A program made the position numbers and the translations under genes. From the NCBI GenBank assembly GCA_963749415.1, contig CAVVMG010000001.1:558001-622000 (forward strand): a DNA stretch of 64,000 bases, given 5' to 3'. Below the pieces are notes generated by a model. The model did not search any database. It was not told the DNA's origin and saw only the letters and a program-made list of their open reading frames with translations. The stretch is from JALYNX01 sp963749415 (lineage in GTDB: Bacteria; Actinomycetota; Acidimicrobiia; Spongiisociales; ZC4RG35). Positions within the stretch are counted from its first letter, which is position 1, and each line of letters opens with the position of its first letter. Shown one piece after another: positions 42,361-51,416 of this stretch.

Positions 42361-42975
42361 GTGAGCAAACAGCGCCGCGCCGAGCCCCTGGCCCCCGATG
42401 AGCGCCGACGCGCCATCGTCGAGATGGCGATTCCCTTGCTCGTCGACCGCGGCTCCTCGGTAACCACCAAGCAAATCGCGGAAGCGGCCGGCATCGCCGA
42501 AGGCACCATCTTCCGGGTCTTCCCGGACAAAGCGGCGCTGATCATCGAGGCGGTGAAGGTGTCCGTCGATCCCGAGCCAGTGCAGCATGAGCTAGCGCAG
42601 ATCTTCCCCGATGCCCCGCTCGACGTGCAGTTGGCCGAGGCCGCCCGCATCCTCCTCGAGCGGTTCCAAGTCGTGGTCGCACTGCTCGGCGTGTTGCGCA
42701 CCCTTCCGGTCTCCGCAGAGACCAAGCACGCGGTTGGGCCACCACCATTCGTGGCGGTGGCCAATGCAGCCATCAACGAGTCGTTGACCGAGATCTTCGA
42801 TCGCCACCGCGACCAGCTTCGCATCGAGCCGGCGAGGGCGGTTGCCGCGTTCAGAGGGCTCATCCTCGCCAGCGGACACCCCACCATGAGCCTCACCGAA
42901 AGGCTGACCACTGAGGAGATCGTCTCGGTTCTCCTCAGCGGCATCTCCGAACCGGCAGCGCTGGAGGTGCGCTGA
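42361..42975 (+). CDS. TetR-family transcriptional repressor
   Basis: The product is 204 residues from GTG 42361 ((V)SKQRRAEPLAPDERRRAIVE). The HTH is TTKQIAEAAGIAEGTIFRVF (about residues 36-55), followed by PDKAALIIEAV and an all-helical ligand domain. The palindrome in its promoter and its 1-bp overlap with the ABC exporter genes suggest it represses the operon until a substrate of the pump binds. A GTG two codons earlier is possible but fits the -10 spacing less well. The effector is unknown. Confidence 0.92.
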   Translation: MSKQRRAEPLAPDERRRAIVEMAIPLLVDRGSSVTTKQIAEAAGIAEGTIFRVFPDKAALIIEAVKVSVDPEPVQHELAQIFPDAPLDVQLAEAARILLERFQVVVALLGVLRTLPVSAETKHAVGPPPFVAVANAAINESLTEIFDRHRDQLRIEPARAVAAFRGLILASGHPTMSLTERLTTEEIVSVLLSGISEPAALEVR

Positions 42976-44708
42976 TGCTGCTGCGGGTGGTCAAGGAGTA
43001 CCTCAGCCCCTATCGGCGCTGGCTGCTGATCGTCGTCGCCCTTCAGTTGGTGGGGACCATCGCCTCGCTGTACCTCCCCAGCCTCAACGCCGACATCATC
43101 GACAACGGGGTGGTCACCGGTGACACCGACTACATCATCCAGGTTGGCCTCGTGATGCTCGCGGTCTCGCTGCTCCAGGTGGCCTGCACGATCGTTGCGG
43201 TCTACTTCGGAGCGAAGACCGCCATGGGTTTCGGTCGCGATCTCCGCTCGTCGATCTTCAGCCACGTCGCCGCCTTCTCCGGCAAGGAGATGGCCGGGTT
43301 CGGGGCACCATCTCTCATCACTCGGAATACCAACGATGTCCAACAGGTGCAGACCCTGGTCTTCATGGGCCTGACCATGATGGTGATGGCGCCGATCATG
43401 ATGGTGGGCGGTGTGATCATGGCCCTCCGCGAGGACATCGGGCTGGCCTGGCTGGTGGCGGTGGCGGTCCCCGTGTTGGCACTTGCGATCGGGTTCATCG
43501 TCTCCCGGATGATCCCTTCCTATCGCCGGATGCAGAGCTACATCGACACCGTGAACCGGGTGCTCCGGGAGCAGACGACCGGCATCCGGGTCTTGCGCGC
43601 CTTCGTCCGGGAGCCCTTCGAAACCGAGCGCTTCGCCCGAGTGAACCGAGACCTCACCGACGTCTCGATCACAGTCGGCCGCTGGATGGCCGCCCTGTTC
43701 CCGGTGGTGGTCCTCGTCCTCAACGTGTCGAGCGTCGCCGTGCTCTGGTTCGGTGGGATGCGGGTGGATGCCGGGGCCATGGAGATCGGGTCGCTCACCG
43801 CCTTCCTCTCCTATCTGGTCCAGATCCTGATGTCGGTGATGATGGCCACGTTCATGCTGGTCATGATCCCCCGGGCTTCGGTCAGCGCCGACCGGATCGC
43901 CGAGGTCCTCGACACCGACTCCTCAGTGGTCCCCCCGGCGTCCGGCGTGACAGCCGTCGAGGGGAGAGGCCTCCTCGATCTCGAGAACGTCGAGTTTTCC
44001 TATCCGGGAGCCAGTCATCCCGTCTTGAAAGGGATCTCGTTCTCGGCGCGGCCCGGCCAAACCACTGCCATCGTCGGCTCGACCGGTGCCGGGAAGACCA
44101 CCCTGGTCAACCTGATCCCCCGACTCTTCGACGTCACCTCGGGCTCGGTGCGGGTGGACGGAGTCGAGGTGCCCGCCATGGACCCCGACACGCTGTGGTC
44201 GAAGATCGGCCTCGTTCCGCAGAAGCCATACCTCTTCACCGGAACCGTGGCCTCCAACCTGCGCTACGGCAAGCCAGACGCCACCGACGAGGAGATGTGG
44301 GCGGCGCTCGAGATCGCCCAGGCCCGCGACTTCGTGGAGGCGATGCCGGGGGGCCTGGAAGCGCCCATCGCCCAGGGGGGAACCAACGTTTCCGGCGGCC
44401 AGCGGCAGCGGCTCGCCATTGCCCGGGCCGTGATCCGCCATCCTGAGATCTACCTCTTCGACGATTCGTTCTCCGCCCTAGACCTGGCCACGGACGCCCG
44501 CCTGCGGCGGGCGCTGAAGCCGGCAACCGCCAATGCCTCGGTGGTGATCGTCGCCCAACGGGTGTCCACCATCGCCGACGCCGACCAGATCCTGGTCCTC
44601 GAGGACGGCGAGGTAGTCGGGCTGGGCACGCATGAGGCCCTGCTCGCCACCTGCCCCACATATGTCGAGATCGTCGAGTCCCAGCTCCGAGCGGAGGTGG
44701 CGTCATGA
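42975..44708 (+). CDS. Heterodimeric ABC exporter subunit with degenerate catalytic site
   Basis: The 577-residue half-transporter has six membrane helices (residues about 15-300) followed by an ATPase domain: Walker A IVGSTGAGKTTLVNL, Q-loop LVPQKPYLFTG, signature NVSGGQRQRLA, Walker B YLFDDSFSALD and IVAQRVSTIAD. The residue after Walker B Asp is Asp instead of the catalytic Glu, and the switch His is Gln. Its own ATP site should thus be inactive, as in TM287/288-type and BmrCD-type exporters. The next gene supplies the partner. Probable drug or lipid export; the substrate is not predictable. Confidence 0.95.
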   Translation: MLLRVVKEYLSPYRRWLLIVVALQLVGTIASLYLPSLNADIIDNGVVTGDTDYIIQVGLVMLAVSLLQVACTIVAVYFGAKTAMGFGRDLRSSIFSHVAAFSGKEMAGFGAPSLITRNTNDVQQVQTLVFMGLTMMVMAPIMMVGGVIMALREDIGLAWLVAVAVPVLALAIGFIVSRMIPSYRRMQSYIDTVNRVLREQTTGIRVLRAFVREPFETERFARVNRDLTDVSITVGRWMAALFPVVVLVLNVSSVAVLWFGGMRVDAGAMEIGSLTAFLSYLVQILMSVMMATFMLVMIPRASVSADRIAEVLDTDSSVVPPASGVTAVEGRGLLDLENVEFSYPGASHPVLKGISFSARPGQTTAIVGSTGAGKTTLVNLIPRLFDVTSGSVRVDGVEVPAMDPDTLWSKIGLVPQKPYLFTGTVASNLRYGKPDATDEEMWAALEIAQARDFVEAMPGGLEAPIAQGGTNVSGGQRQRLAIARAVIRHPEIYLFDDSFSALDLATDARLRRALKPATANASVVIVAQRVSTIADADQILVLEDGEVVGLGTHEALLATCPTYVEIVESQLRAEVAS

Positions 44709-46681
44709 GCGATCGGACCATGAAGACCACCGAGCGCATCCAGGCTCAGCCGGGGCCGGGCCGAGGGCCCTTCGGTGGGGGAATGATCGGCCAGAAGTCC
44801 CTGGATTTCGGCCCCTCCGCAAAACGGGTGATTTCCCGGCTCCGCCCCGAGCGGTTGAAGATCTTCGCCGTCTTCACGTCCGCGATCCTCAGCGTCGGGC
44901 TTGCCGCAGTCGGCCCCAAGGTGCTGGGACAGGCCACCGACCTCATCTTCGCCGGGGTGATCGGCAATCAAATTCCGGCCGGCATCACCAAGGCGGAAGC
45001 AATCGCCCGGGCCGAGGCCGCCGGCCAGAGCCAGATCGCTGCGCTCATGTCGGGGGTCGACTTCGTCCCCGGCCAGGGAATCGATTTCTCCGCGGTGGCG
45101 GCGGTTCTCCTCGTGGTGCTTGCCATATACGCCGCCTCCGCGCTCCTTGGCTATCTCCAGGGATATCTGCTCAACGACGTCGTCCAGGGCACCATCTTCA
45201 GGCTGCGTTCTGAGGTCGAGGACAAGCTCAACCGCCTCCCGCTCCGCTACTTCGACCGCCAGCCACGCGGCGAGCTGCTGAGCAGGGTGACGAACGACAT
45301 CGACAACGTGTCGCAAAGCCTGCAGCAGACGATGAGCCAGATGCTGACCTCGCTGCTCACCATCGTCTTCGTGGTGGGGATGATGTTCTTCATCTCGCCG
45401 ACGCTGGCATTGATCGCCCTGGTGACGATCCCAGTCACCATGGTGGTGGCCGGCACCGTGATGCGTCGCTCTCAAGGCCACTTCATCGACCAGTGGCGCC
45501 AGACCGGCTCGCTCAACGCCCGGATCGAGGAAGCGTTCACCGGCCACTCCCTGGTCAAGGTGTTCGGGCGCCAGCGAGAGGTGCAGCAATCATTCGACGT
45601 GGAGAACGAGGGCCTTTATGAGGCGAGCTTCAGGGCGCAGTTCCTCTCGGGGCTGATCATGCCGATCATGATGTTCATCGGAAACCTCAACTACGTGGTC
45701 ATCGCCGTGCTCGGCGGGTTGAGGGTGGCCAGCGGGACGATGAGCCTCGGCGACGTGCAGGCATTCATCCAGTACTCCCGCCAGTTCTCCCAACCCCTGA
45801 CCCAGGTCGCCTCGATGATCAATCTCCTCCAATCGGGCGTGGCCTCGGCGGAGCGGGTGTTCGAGTTGCTCGACGCCGACGAAGAGGTCTCCGATGACGA
45901 CCGGCCGGAGATGGTCGACGATCCCCACGGCCAGGTGGCATTCGAAGGAGTCTCATTTCGCTACGACGAGGACCGGCCCCTGATCGAGGACCTCTCTCTC
46001 ACCGTGGAACCCGGACAGACGGTGGCCATCGTGGGGCCCACCGGTGCGGGGAAGACGACCCTGGTCAACCTGATCATGCGCTTCTACGAGCTCGATTCCG
46101 GCCGGATCACGCTCGATGGAGTCGACATCACGCACATGCGCAGGGCAGACCTCCGCTCGGAGATCGGGATGGTGCTCCAGGACACTTGGCTGTTCAAGGG
46201 CACCATTCGGGAGAACATCGCATATGGCCGGCCCGACGCCACGGAAGGCGAGATCATGGAAGCGGCGACGGCCACCTTCGTCGATCGCTTCGTTCACAGC
46301 CTCCCCGACGGCTATGACACCGTCATCGACGACGAGGGAAGCAACGTCAGCGCAGGTGAGAAGCAGCTGATCACGATTGCTCGTGCATTCCTCGCCGACC
46401 CGGCGCTGCTCATCCTGGACGAGGCGACCAGCTCCGTCGACACCCGGACCGAACTGCTACTCCAGCACGCCATGGCGGCGCTGCGCAGTGATCGCACCAG
46501 CTTCGTCATTGCCCACCGGCTGTCGACCATTCGGGACGCCGATCTGATACTGGTCATGGATGAGGGCCGGATCGTGGAGCAGGGAAGTCACAGCGAGCTG
46601 ATCGCCCAGGGTGGAGCCTATGCCGGTCTCTACAACTCGCAGTTCCGAGCCGGGATCGACGACCTGGAACAGGCGTCCTGA
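44705..46681 (+). CDS. Heterodimeric ABC exporter partner subunit with canonical Walker B
   Basis: The 658-residue half-transporter overlaps the previous gene by 4 bp. It has a cytoplasmic N-terminal extension (GPGRGPFGGGMIGQKSLDF), six helices with an unusually long extracytoplasmic loop between TM1 and TM2 (about residues 78-120), then Walker A IVGPTGAGKTTLVNL, Q-loop MVLQDTWLFKG, Walker B LLILDEATSSVDTRTE and FVIAHRLSTI with Glu and His intact. Its signature is NVSAGEKQL instead of LSGGQ. That pairs the degenerate signature with the partner's degenerate Walker B, exactly the one-active-site layout of heterodimeric exporters. Confidence 0.95.
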   Translation: MSDRTMKTTERIQAQPGPGRGPFGGGMIGQKSLDFGPSAKRVISRLRPERLKIFAVFTSAILSVGLAAVGPKVLGQATDLIFAGVIGNQIPAGITKAEAIARAEAAGQSQIAALMSGVDFVPGQGIDFSAVAAVLLVVLAIYAASALLGYLQGYLLNDVVQGTIFRLRSEVEDKLNRLPLRYFDRQPRGELLSRVTNDIDNVSQSLQQTMSQMLTSLLTIVFVVGMMFFISPTLALIALVTIPVTMVVAGTVMRRSQGHFIDQWRQTGSLNARIEEAFTGHSLVKVFGRQREVQQSFDVENEGLYEASFRAQFLSGLIMPIMMFIGNLNYVVIAVLGGLRVASGTMSLGDVQAFIQYSRQFSQPLTQVASMINLLQSGVASAERVFELLDADEEVSDDDRPEMVDDPHGQVAFEGVSFRYDEDRPLIEDLSLTVEPGQTVAIVGPTGAGKTTLVNLIMRFYELDSGRITLDGVDITHMRRADLRSEIGMVLQDTWLFKGTIRENIAYGRPDATEGEIMEAATATFVDRFVHSLPDGYDTVIDDEGSNVSAGEKQLITIARAFLADPALLILDEATSSVDTRTELLLQHAMAALRSDRTSFVIAHRLSTIRDADLILVMDEGRIVEQGSHSELIAQGGAYAGLYNSQFRAGIDDLEQAS

Positions 46682-46708
46682 TTGCGGGCCGACCGGATGG
46701 TTGTCCGT

Positions 46709-46722
46709 GGAGCGATAGCTCC
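46709..46722. terminator. Weak hairpin between the ABC exporter and the exonuclease
   Basis: GGAGC-GATA-GCTCC lies in the 150-bp gap between convergent genes. It is flanked by two direct copies of GGCCGACCGG (46687-46696 and 46724-46733). The stem is only 5 bp without a T run, so it is a tentative terminator. Nothing else is recognisable in this gap. Confidence 0.3.
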
Positions 46723-46831
46723 CGGCCGACCGGCGTCTGTTCGCCCGAGGCCTCCCAAGGTGGACTCGAAATCTGTTACGTCTAGCGGTTACCGAGGGCG
46801 AAGTCGGCAACTCAAGAGGCCAACCGACGAT

Positions 46832-47704
46832 TCAATCAGCCCAGCGGTGGACCCGGATCCCCTCCGACTCGGGGCCCAGATGGTCGCAGAACGCCTCGAA
46901 TCGTTCCCTGGGGACGCCCTTCCACTCCAGGTCGGCCAGAGTCTCTTCGATCGGGACATCGAAGCGAAGGGTGGTCAGCTCCCGATACATGAAGGCGAGC
47001 TCCTGGTTGGAGGCGAGTGTCAGGGCCAGCTTCTCGGCACCTCGCACCACCACCTCCCAGTCCGAAGCCGATGGCGGGATCAACTCGAGTCGGGGATATC
47101 GCGCCAACACCGCCGAGGTCGACTTGGCCCCCCACCCGGGCAGCCCGGGCACTCCATCGGCAGTGTCGCCGACCAGGGCCAGGTAATCGGGGATCGATTC
47201 GGGGCGGATCCCGAACTTTTCGACGACGGCGTCCTCGTCGAGCATCTTCTGTTCCCGCCGGTTGTAGGTGACGATGCGATCGCCGATCACCAGCTGGCAC
47301 ATGTCCTTGTCCGGCGTCGCGATCACGACCTGATCCACCTCTTCGACCCATCTGATAGCGGCGGTGGCAATGGCATCGTCGGCCTCGAACTCGACGTTGC
47401 GCCACACCACCACGCCCAGCGCCTCGAGTGCGTCCTCGGCGATCGGGAATTGGCGGAGCAGACCCGGGTCCATGCCCGCCGAGGACTTGTACGCAGGGAA
47501 CATGTCGTTGCGAAAGGACTCGATCACGGTGTCGAAGCTGGCCGCGATGTGGGTTATCCCCTCCCGGAGGAAGGCGAGGGTGGACATCATGATCCCGATC
47601 GTCGCCTTGACGTCGAGTCCGTTCGGATCGGGCATCGCGTCCCGGTTGGGGTTGAAGTGGGCCCGGAACAGCTCGTAGGTACCATCGAGGAGGTGGAGGC
47701 GCAC
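46832..47704 (-). CDS. Stand-alone 5'-3' exonuclease (PolA N-terminal-like)
   Basis: The 290-residue product resembles the 5' nuclease/FEN domain of DNA polymerase I without the polymerase. It has an N-terminal LHLLDGTYELFRAHF, the metal-binding VEFEADDAIATAA, VIATPDKDMCQLVI and YLALVGDTADGVPGLPGWGA with the helix-hairpin-helix, then the H3TH arch. Acidic residues for two-metal catalysis are present. GTG 47704 was chosen because TAGGAT (47717-47712) lies 7 nt upstream, the leaderless pattern; the longer open frame is antisense to other genes. It may process RNA primers or repair flaps. Confidence 0.92.
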   Translation of the reverse strand: MRLHLLDGTYELFRAHFNPNRDAMPDPNGLDVKATIGIMMSTLAFLREGITHIAASFDTVIESFRNDMFPAYKSSAGMDPGLLRQFPIAEDALEALGVVVWRNVEFEADDAIATAAIRWVEEVDQVVIATPDKDMCQLVIGDRIVTYNRREQKMLDEDAVVEKFGIRPESIPDYLALVGDTADGVPGLPGWGAKSTSAVLARYPRLELIPPSASDWEVVVRGAEKLALTLASNQELAFMYRELTTLRFDVPIEETLADLEWKGVPRERFEAFCDHLGPESEGIRVHRWAD

Positions 47705-48050
47705 GAGCAGAATCCTAAGCACGACGACGAGCCCGATCCTTGGGAGACCGTCACTTCCGAGTTCGGAAGCCTCGGGGACCGCCTCAAGTCGACCTATCGA
47801 CGAGTTGCTACGGACCGGGGCCCCACCGAGGAAGAGATCAAGGGCGCCTTCGCCACCCTGATCGGGGCGTGGGATCAGGTGGCGGAGTCGGTGTCCGAGC
47901 GCGTTGCGCGATCCGGAGACCCGAGACCACTTGAAAAAGGCAGCCAGCTCCTTCGCCAGCGCCCTGGGCACCACGATCACCGACCTCGGCGCCGAGATCA
48001 AGAAGTCGAAAGAGCCCGCCGCGGACGATCCGGATGACGGGGAGAGTTGA
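47693..48050 (+). CDS. Small helical protein of unknown function, one frameshift
   Basis: The product has about 115 residues. The N-terminal frame reads DDEPDPWETVTSEFGSLGDR, LKSTYRRVATDRGPTEEEIK and GAFATLIGAWDQVAESVSER. Near 47900 the frame changes to ALRDPETRDHLKKAASSFAS and ALGTTITDLGAEIKKSKEPA, stop 48050. It is predicted to be an amphipathic helical bundle with an acidic tail; no domain is recognised. The only in-frame start is GTG 47693, which would overlap the divergent exonuclease by 12 bp, so the start is uncertain. It overlaps the start of the sulfurtransferase. Confidence 0.65.
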
Positions 48051-48848
48051 CCCCCTGATCTCGGTCGAGGAGTTGGGCTCTCGACTCGACGAGGTTGTCC
48101 TCTGCGACCTGCGATGGTCACTGACCAACCCCCACCACGGGATCGAGGCCTACCGGGACGGCCACATCCCGGGCGCAGTCTTCGTCGACCTGGACCGCGA
48201 CTTGGCGGCACCACCGGGTGATGGCAGACATCCGCTGCCCCCGGTGGCCGATTTCGTGGCCCTGCTCGGCCGCTTGGGAATCGACCGCGACGACGAAGTG
48301 GTGGTCTACGACGATGCCGGGGGCGCCGTCGCCGCCCGCATGTGGTGGATGCTGCGATCGATCGGGCACGAACGGGTGCGGCTCCTGGACGGCGGCCTTG
48401 CCGCCTGGGAGGCGGCCGACCAGCCGCTGAGCGATGAACCGGTGTCGACGGACGGCGAAGGTGTACCCGCCGGTGGCGCAATACGAAGGCGTGGTGGTCA
48501 GAGAGGACCTCGAGGGCCGCCCCTTGATCGACGTCCGCGCCCCCGATCGCTATCGGGGCGAAGTGGAGCCGATCGACCCCAAAGCGGGGCACATCCCGGG
48601 TGCGATCAATATCCCCTTCTCCGACAATCTCGGCGACCACCGTCGATTCCTCACCCCCGACGCGCTTCGCCTCCTCTATCGGCCCGCTCCACCAGACGCG
48701 ATCCGTCTCCTGCGGCAGCGGCGTGAACGCCTGCCACTCTGCCCTCGCCATGGTCCTGGCCGGGCGCCCGATGCCGGACGTGTACATCGGTTCGTTCTCG
48801 GACTGGTCGCGCCAGGATCTACCGGTTTCAGTGGGGGACAAGCCTTGA
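48034..48848 (+). CDS. Thiosulfate/3-mercaptopyruvate sulfurtransferase (double rhodanese), two frameshifts
   Basis: This enzyme transfers sulfane sulfur to cyanide or other acceptors. The N-terminal rhodanese domain (ATG 48034) has VLCDLRWSLTNPHHGIEAYR, DGHIPGAVFVDLDRDLAAPP, GDGRHPLPPVADFVALLGRL and VVYDDAGGAVAARMWWML. Near 48470 the frame shifts to VVVREDLEGRPLIDVRAPDR and KAGHIPGAINIPFSDNL. Near 48700 it shifts again to the catalytic loop CGSGVNACHSALAM and DVYIGSFSDWSRQDLPV, stop 48848. The active Cys and CGSGV(N/T)A loop are intact in the joined protein, about 270 residues, the normal size. The indels look like sequence errors. Confidence 0.9.
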
Positions 48849-49804
48849 TCGGCTCCCACGCTCTGGAGGCGATCGAGGCATCGGACGTCGATCAGCTCCT
48901 CCGGATCGTGGACGGGCTCTGCAAGGAACGGTCTTGGTCGGATCTCGCAGAGCTTCGCGGCCGATGTCGTGAGGCAGTGGGGCGGGGGAAACAAGTCTGG
49001 GGGGTCGAGGAGCACATCCGCTACCGATTCGCACTGGAAGCTCCCCCGGAGCATGCCGGCCCGATCGTGTCCGAGGGCCAGGCCCGCTTCGCACTAGGTC
49101 CCTTGGCCGAGGTGGCGGCGAGCACCAAGAGCTGGCAGGAGATGGAGCCATATCTGGAAAACGGACCAGAACGCATGACGTTCGCCGCCGAGAGGGTGGT
49201 CCGTGGCGAGACCGTCGCGCTCGACTCACTCGAGCTGCCGGGTGCCCTCCTCGACTGGGAGCCGTCCTACCGGACGGCCACGTATCACAAGGATCGCGTC
49301 GAGGCGCTCTCGCCCGCGGCCCCGGCCCCGGTCGAGGCCGAACTCCCGGGTGGCTTCGACCCCATCGACGACCTGCCCTCGGAGTCGGCCCTCGGTGACC
49401 TGGTTCTCCCTTGGACCGATCAGTCCAATGGCCGCTGCCAGACCTCGGCGGTCGACGGAGACCAGCTCGCCGCGATACGGGCCCTGGGCGCGAGCCATGT
49501 GGCGCTTGGAGCCCTGAGCCCCGGGCAGGGGTTGGCCTGGATGGCCTGGGCCGCGGCCTCCGGCGGGGCCCACGGGCGAAGACGGGGGGCGGCTGCGGGC
49601 CGGCACCTGGCCTGGTGGGTGACATCGGTCCTTACCGACCTCGAGTGGCCGGCAGCCCCCGAGGAGGTCGGCTCCGCGGTGCATCGTCTCCTTTGGGCGT
49701 GGTTCGACGACGGAAGCGCGACGACCGGCTGGGCGCTACGCCTGGCGATCGAAGACCCCTCGGAGGGTGTGGCCTGGGCGGTGTCGGCGATCGATTCGGA
49801 CTGA
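48845..49804 (+). CDS. Conserved protein of unknown function (TTG start)
   Basis: The 319-residue soluble protein starts at TTG 48845, overlapping the sulfurtransferase stop (TTGA). It begins (L)IGSHALEAIEASDVDQLLRI and continues CREAVGRGKQVWGVEEHIRY, ARFALGPLAEVAASTKSWQE and MTFAAERVVRGETVALDSLE. Acidic and Pro-rich linkers and a C-terminal helical part (WMAWAAASGGAHGRRRGAAA) follow. No catalytic motif or known domain is recognised and there are no membrane helices. I believe it is a lineage-conserved actinobacterial family, but that rests on general impression only. Confidence 0.75.
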   Translation: MIGSHALEAIEASDVDQLLRIVDGLCKERSWSDLAELRGRCREAVGRGKQVWGVEEHIRYRFALEAPPEHAGPIVSEGQARFALGPLAEVAASTKSWQEMEPYLENGPERMTFAAERVVRGETVALDSLELPGALLDWEPSYRTATYHKDRVEALSPAAPAPVEAELPGGFDPIDDLPSESALGDLVLPWTDQSNGRCQTSAVDGDQLAAIRALGASHVALGALSPGQGLAWMAWAAASGGAHGRRRGAAAGRHLAWWVTSVLTDLEWPAAPEEVGSAVHRLLWAWFDDGSATTGWALRLAIEDPSEGVAWAVSAIDSD

Positions 49805-49809
49805 GAAGC

Positions 49810-51342
49810 TCAGGCCACCTGGACAGACACCGTGTGCCAACCGGTCGCTCCGTTGGGAGCGGGAGGCATGGTCTCCTCGGTCTGGGTCTCGCCTTCGCCA
49901 TCGGTGGCCCGAACCCGGACTTGATACTGCCCGGGAGAGGGGTCCCAATCGACCACCCATTGACGCCAGCTGTTGTCGGACAGGGCTTCGGAGAGCTCCG
50001 CTTCGACCCATTCCGAGCCTTCGCCGAGTTGGACCTCGACCATGGATATCCCCCGGTTTGGAGCCCACGCCACCCCGGCCACCCGCCGCGGCCCGGCCTC
50101 GAACTGCGCTCCATCGGGCAGGGTGTCTATCCGACTCTGGGTCTTGACCGGGGCCTCCTTGGACCAGCCCCTGGGCACCCAGTAGGCGTCGAACGAGTCC
50201 CATCGGGTCAGTTCGATCTCCGAGAGCCACTTCGTCGCCGAGACATAGCCGTAGAGCCCGGCGACCACGAGGCGGGCCGGAAAGCCATGCTCGAAGGGGA
50301 GGGCCTCGCCATTCATCCCTACAGCCACCATCGCGTCGCGCCCGTCGTAGGCGACCTCGAGCGGGAATCCGACGGTGAAGTCGTCGACCGACCGGCCGAC
50401 GATCTGCTCCGCGTCCGAACCCACGCCGGCGCGATCGAGCAACTCGGACAATGGCACCCCGAGCCACCGGGCATTGCCTACCAGCCCACCCCCGACATTG
50501 TTGGATACACAGGACAGTGTCACGTAGCGCTCGACCATCCGCATCTCGAGGAGGTCGGCAAACCCGATCGAGTACGGGGTGTCCACGAGCCCGCTGAAGG
50601 TCAATGACCATTCGGGAAGTTCCACCCTGGGTACCGAGATCGCGGTGTCGATCCGGTAGAAGTCAGCATTTGGGGTGATCGTCGGGCTCAGGCCATCGAC
50701 ATCGAGCTCGGCCGCGGCCGGGAACGGGGGCACGGCCTGCGCAGCGGCCGGGAGCACGACCTCTTCACGCCCGGCGACGGCTTGCTTGGCTCGTTCGATC
50801 AGGTAGCGGCCCGCTCCGCCGGCGAGCACTGCCAAACCCAGCACCGCGCCCACCCCAACCAGGAACTTGCGCCGCGAGCCCTGAGACGCCTCCTCGGCAT
50901 CCGCGGGCTCCTCTCCCGACCTCCCGAGCAACCATTGCAAGGCAGCAACTCCGGTGATTGCGGCCAAACCGGCCGGGATCACCGCTACCCCCCAACTCAC
51001 CGCAGGGTCCCTGGTAGCCACATAGGCGCCAAATGCCGCGAAGCCGATGAACACCACCATTGGCACCCAGGACCATCGCCGAGCCAGGACACCGACCAGC
51101 GCCCCGATGCTCACGGTCATCAGGCAGATGCCGATTATGAGCACCGGCTTGTCAGCGGTGCCGAAGGTCGATATCGCCCAGTCCTTGATCGGCCCGGGGA
51201 CGGAATCGATGACCCAATTGGCGATCGACTCGACCAACGACGGAAGAGCCGGGACGATCCCAGCGACTAGCTCGGAGACCCCGAGGGCGAGAGCCGCTGC
51301 CGCTCCTCCGGCGAGGGCGTCGCGGCCCTTGGACCTGGCCAT
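49810..51342 (-). CDS. Membrane-anchored molybdopterin oxidoreductase, sulfite oxidase family
   Basis: The 510-residue product has four N-terminal membrane helices (residues about 10-145). An SRRKFLVGVGAVLGLAVLAG segment follows (twin-Arg-like, fifth helix), then a periplasmic Mo-pterin domain (PF00174) with NADFYRIDTAISVPRVELPE, the molybdenum Cys in YVTLSCVSNNVGG (about residue 283), GFPARLVVAGLYGYVSATKW and the C-terminal dimerisation domain (Ig-like, VVDWDPSPGQYQVRVRATDG). It likely oxidises or reduces a small sulfur or nitrogen oxyanion outside the membrane; the substrate is unknown. TAACTT (51354-51349) lies 6 nt before the ATG, so it is leaderless. Confidence 0.92.
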   Translation of the reverse strand: MARSKGRDALAGGAAAALALGVSELVAGIVPALPSLVESIANWVIDSVPGPIKDWAISTFGTADKPVLIIGICLMTVSIGALVGVLARRWSWVPMVVFIGFAAFGAYVATRDPAVSWGVAVIPAGLAAITGVAALQWLLGRSGEEPADAEEASQGSRRKFLVGVGAVLGLAVLAGGAGRYLIERAKQAVAGREEVVLPAAAQAVPPFPAAAELDVDGLSPTITPNADFYRIDTAISVPRVELPEWSLTFSGLVDTPYSIGFADLLEMRMVERYVTLSCVSNNVGGGLVGNARWLGVPLSELLDRAGVGSDAEQIVGRSVDDFTVGFPLEVAYDGRDAMVAVGMNGEALPFEHGFPARLVVAGLYGYVSATKWLSEIELTRWDSFDAYWVPRGWSKEAPVKTQSRIDTLPDGAQFEAGPRRVAGVAWAPNRGISMVEVQLGEGSEWVEAELSEALSDNSWRQWVVDWDPSPGQYQVRVRATDGEGETQTEETMPPAPNGATGWHTVSVQVA

Positions 51343-51416
51343 GAGGTCAAGTTAGATCAGGCCCCGGGAAAACGGGCCTGGTGGAGGGAAACGGAGGATC
51401 AATTAGGGTCGGGCGG

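Noticed and set aside
46832..49054. Single 740-codon minus-strand frame containing the exonuclease
   Set aside because: Only the last 290 codons show homology. The upstream part is antisense to the rhodanese and small helical gene, and a leaderless GTG start at 47704 fits.
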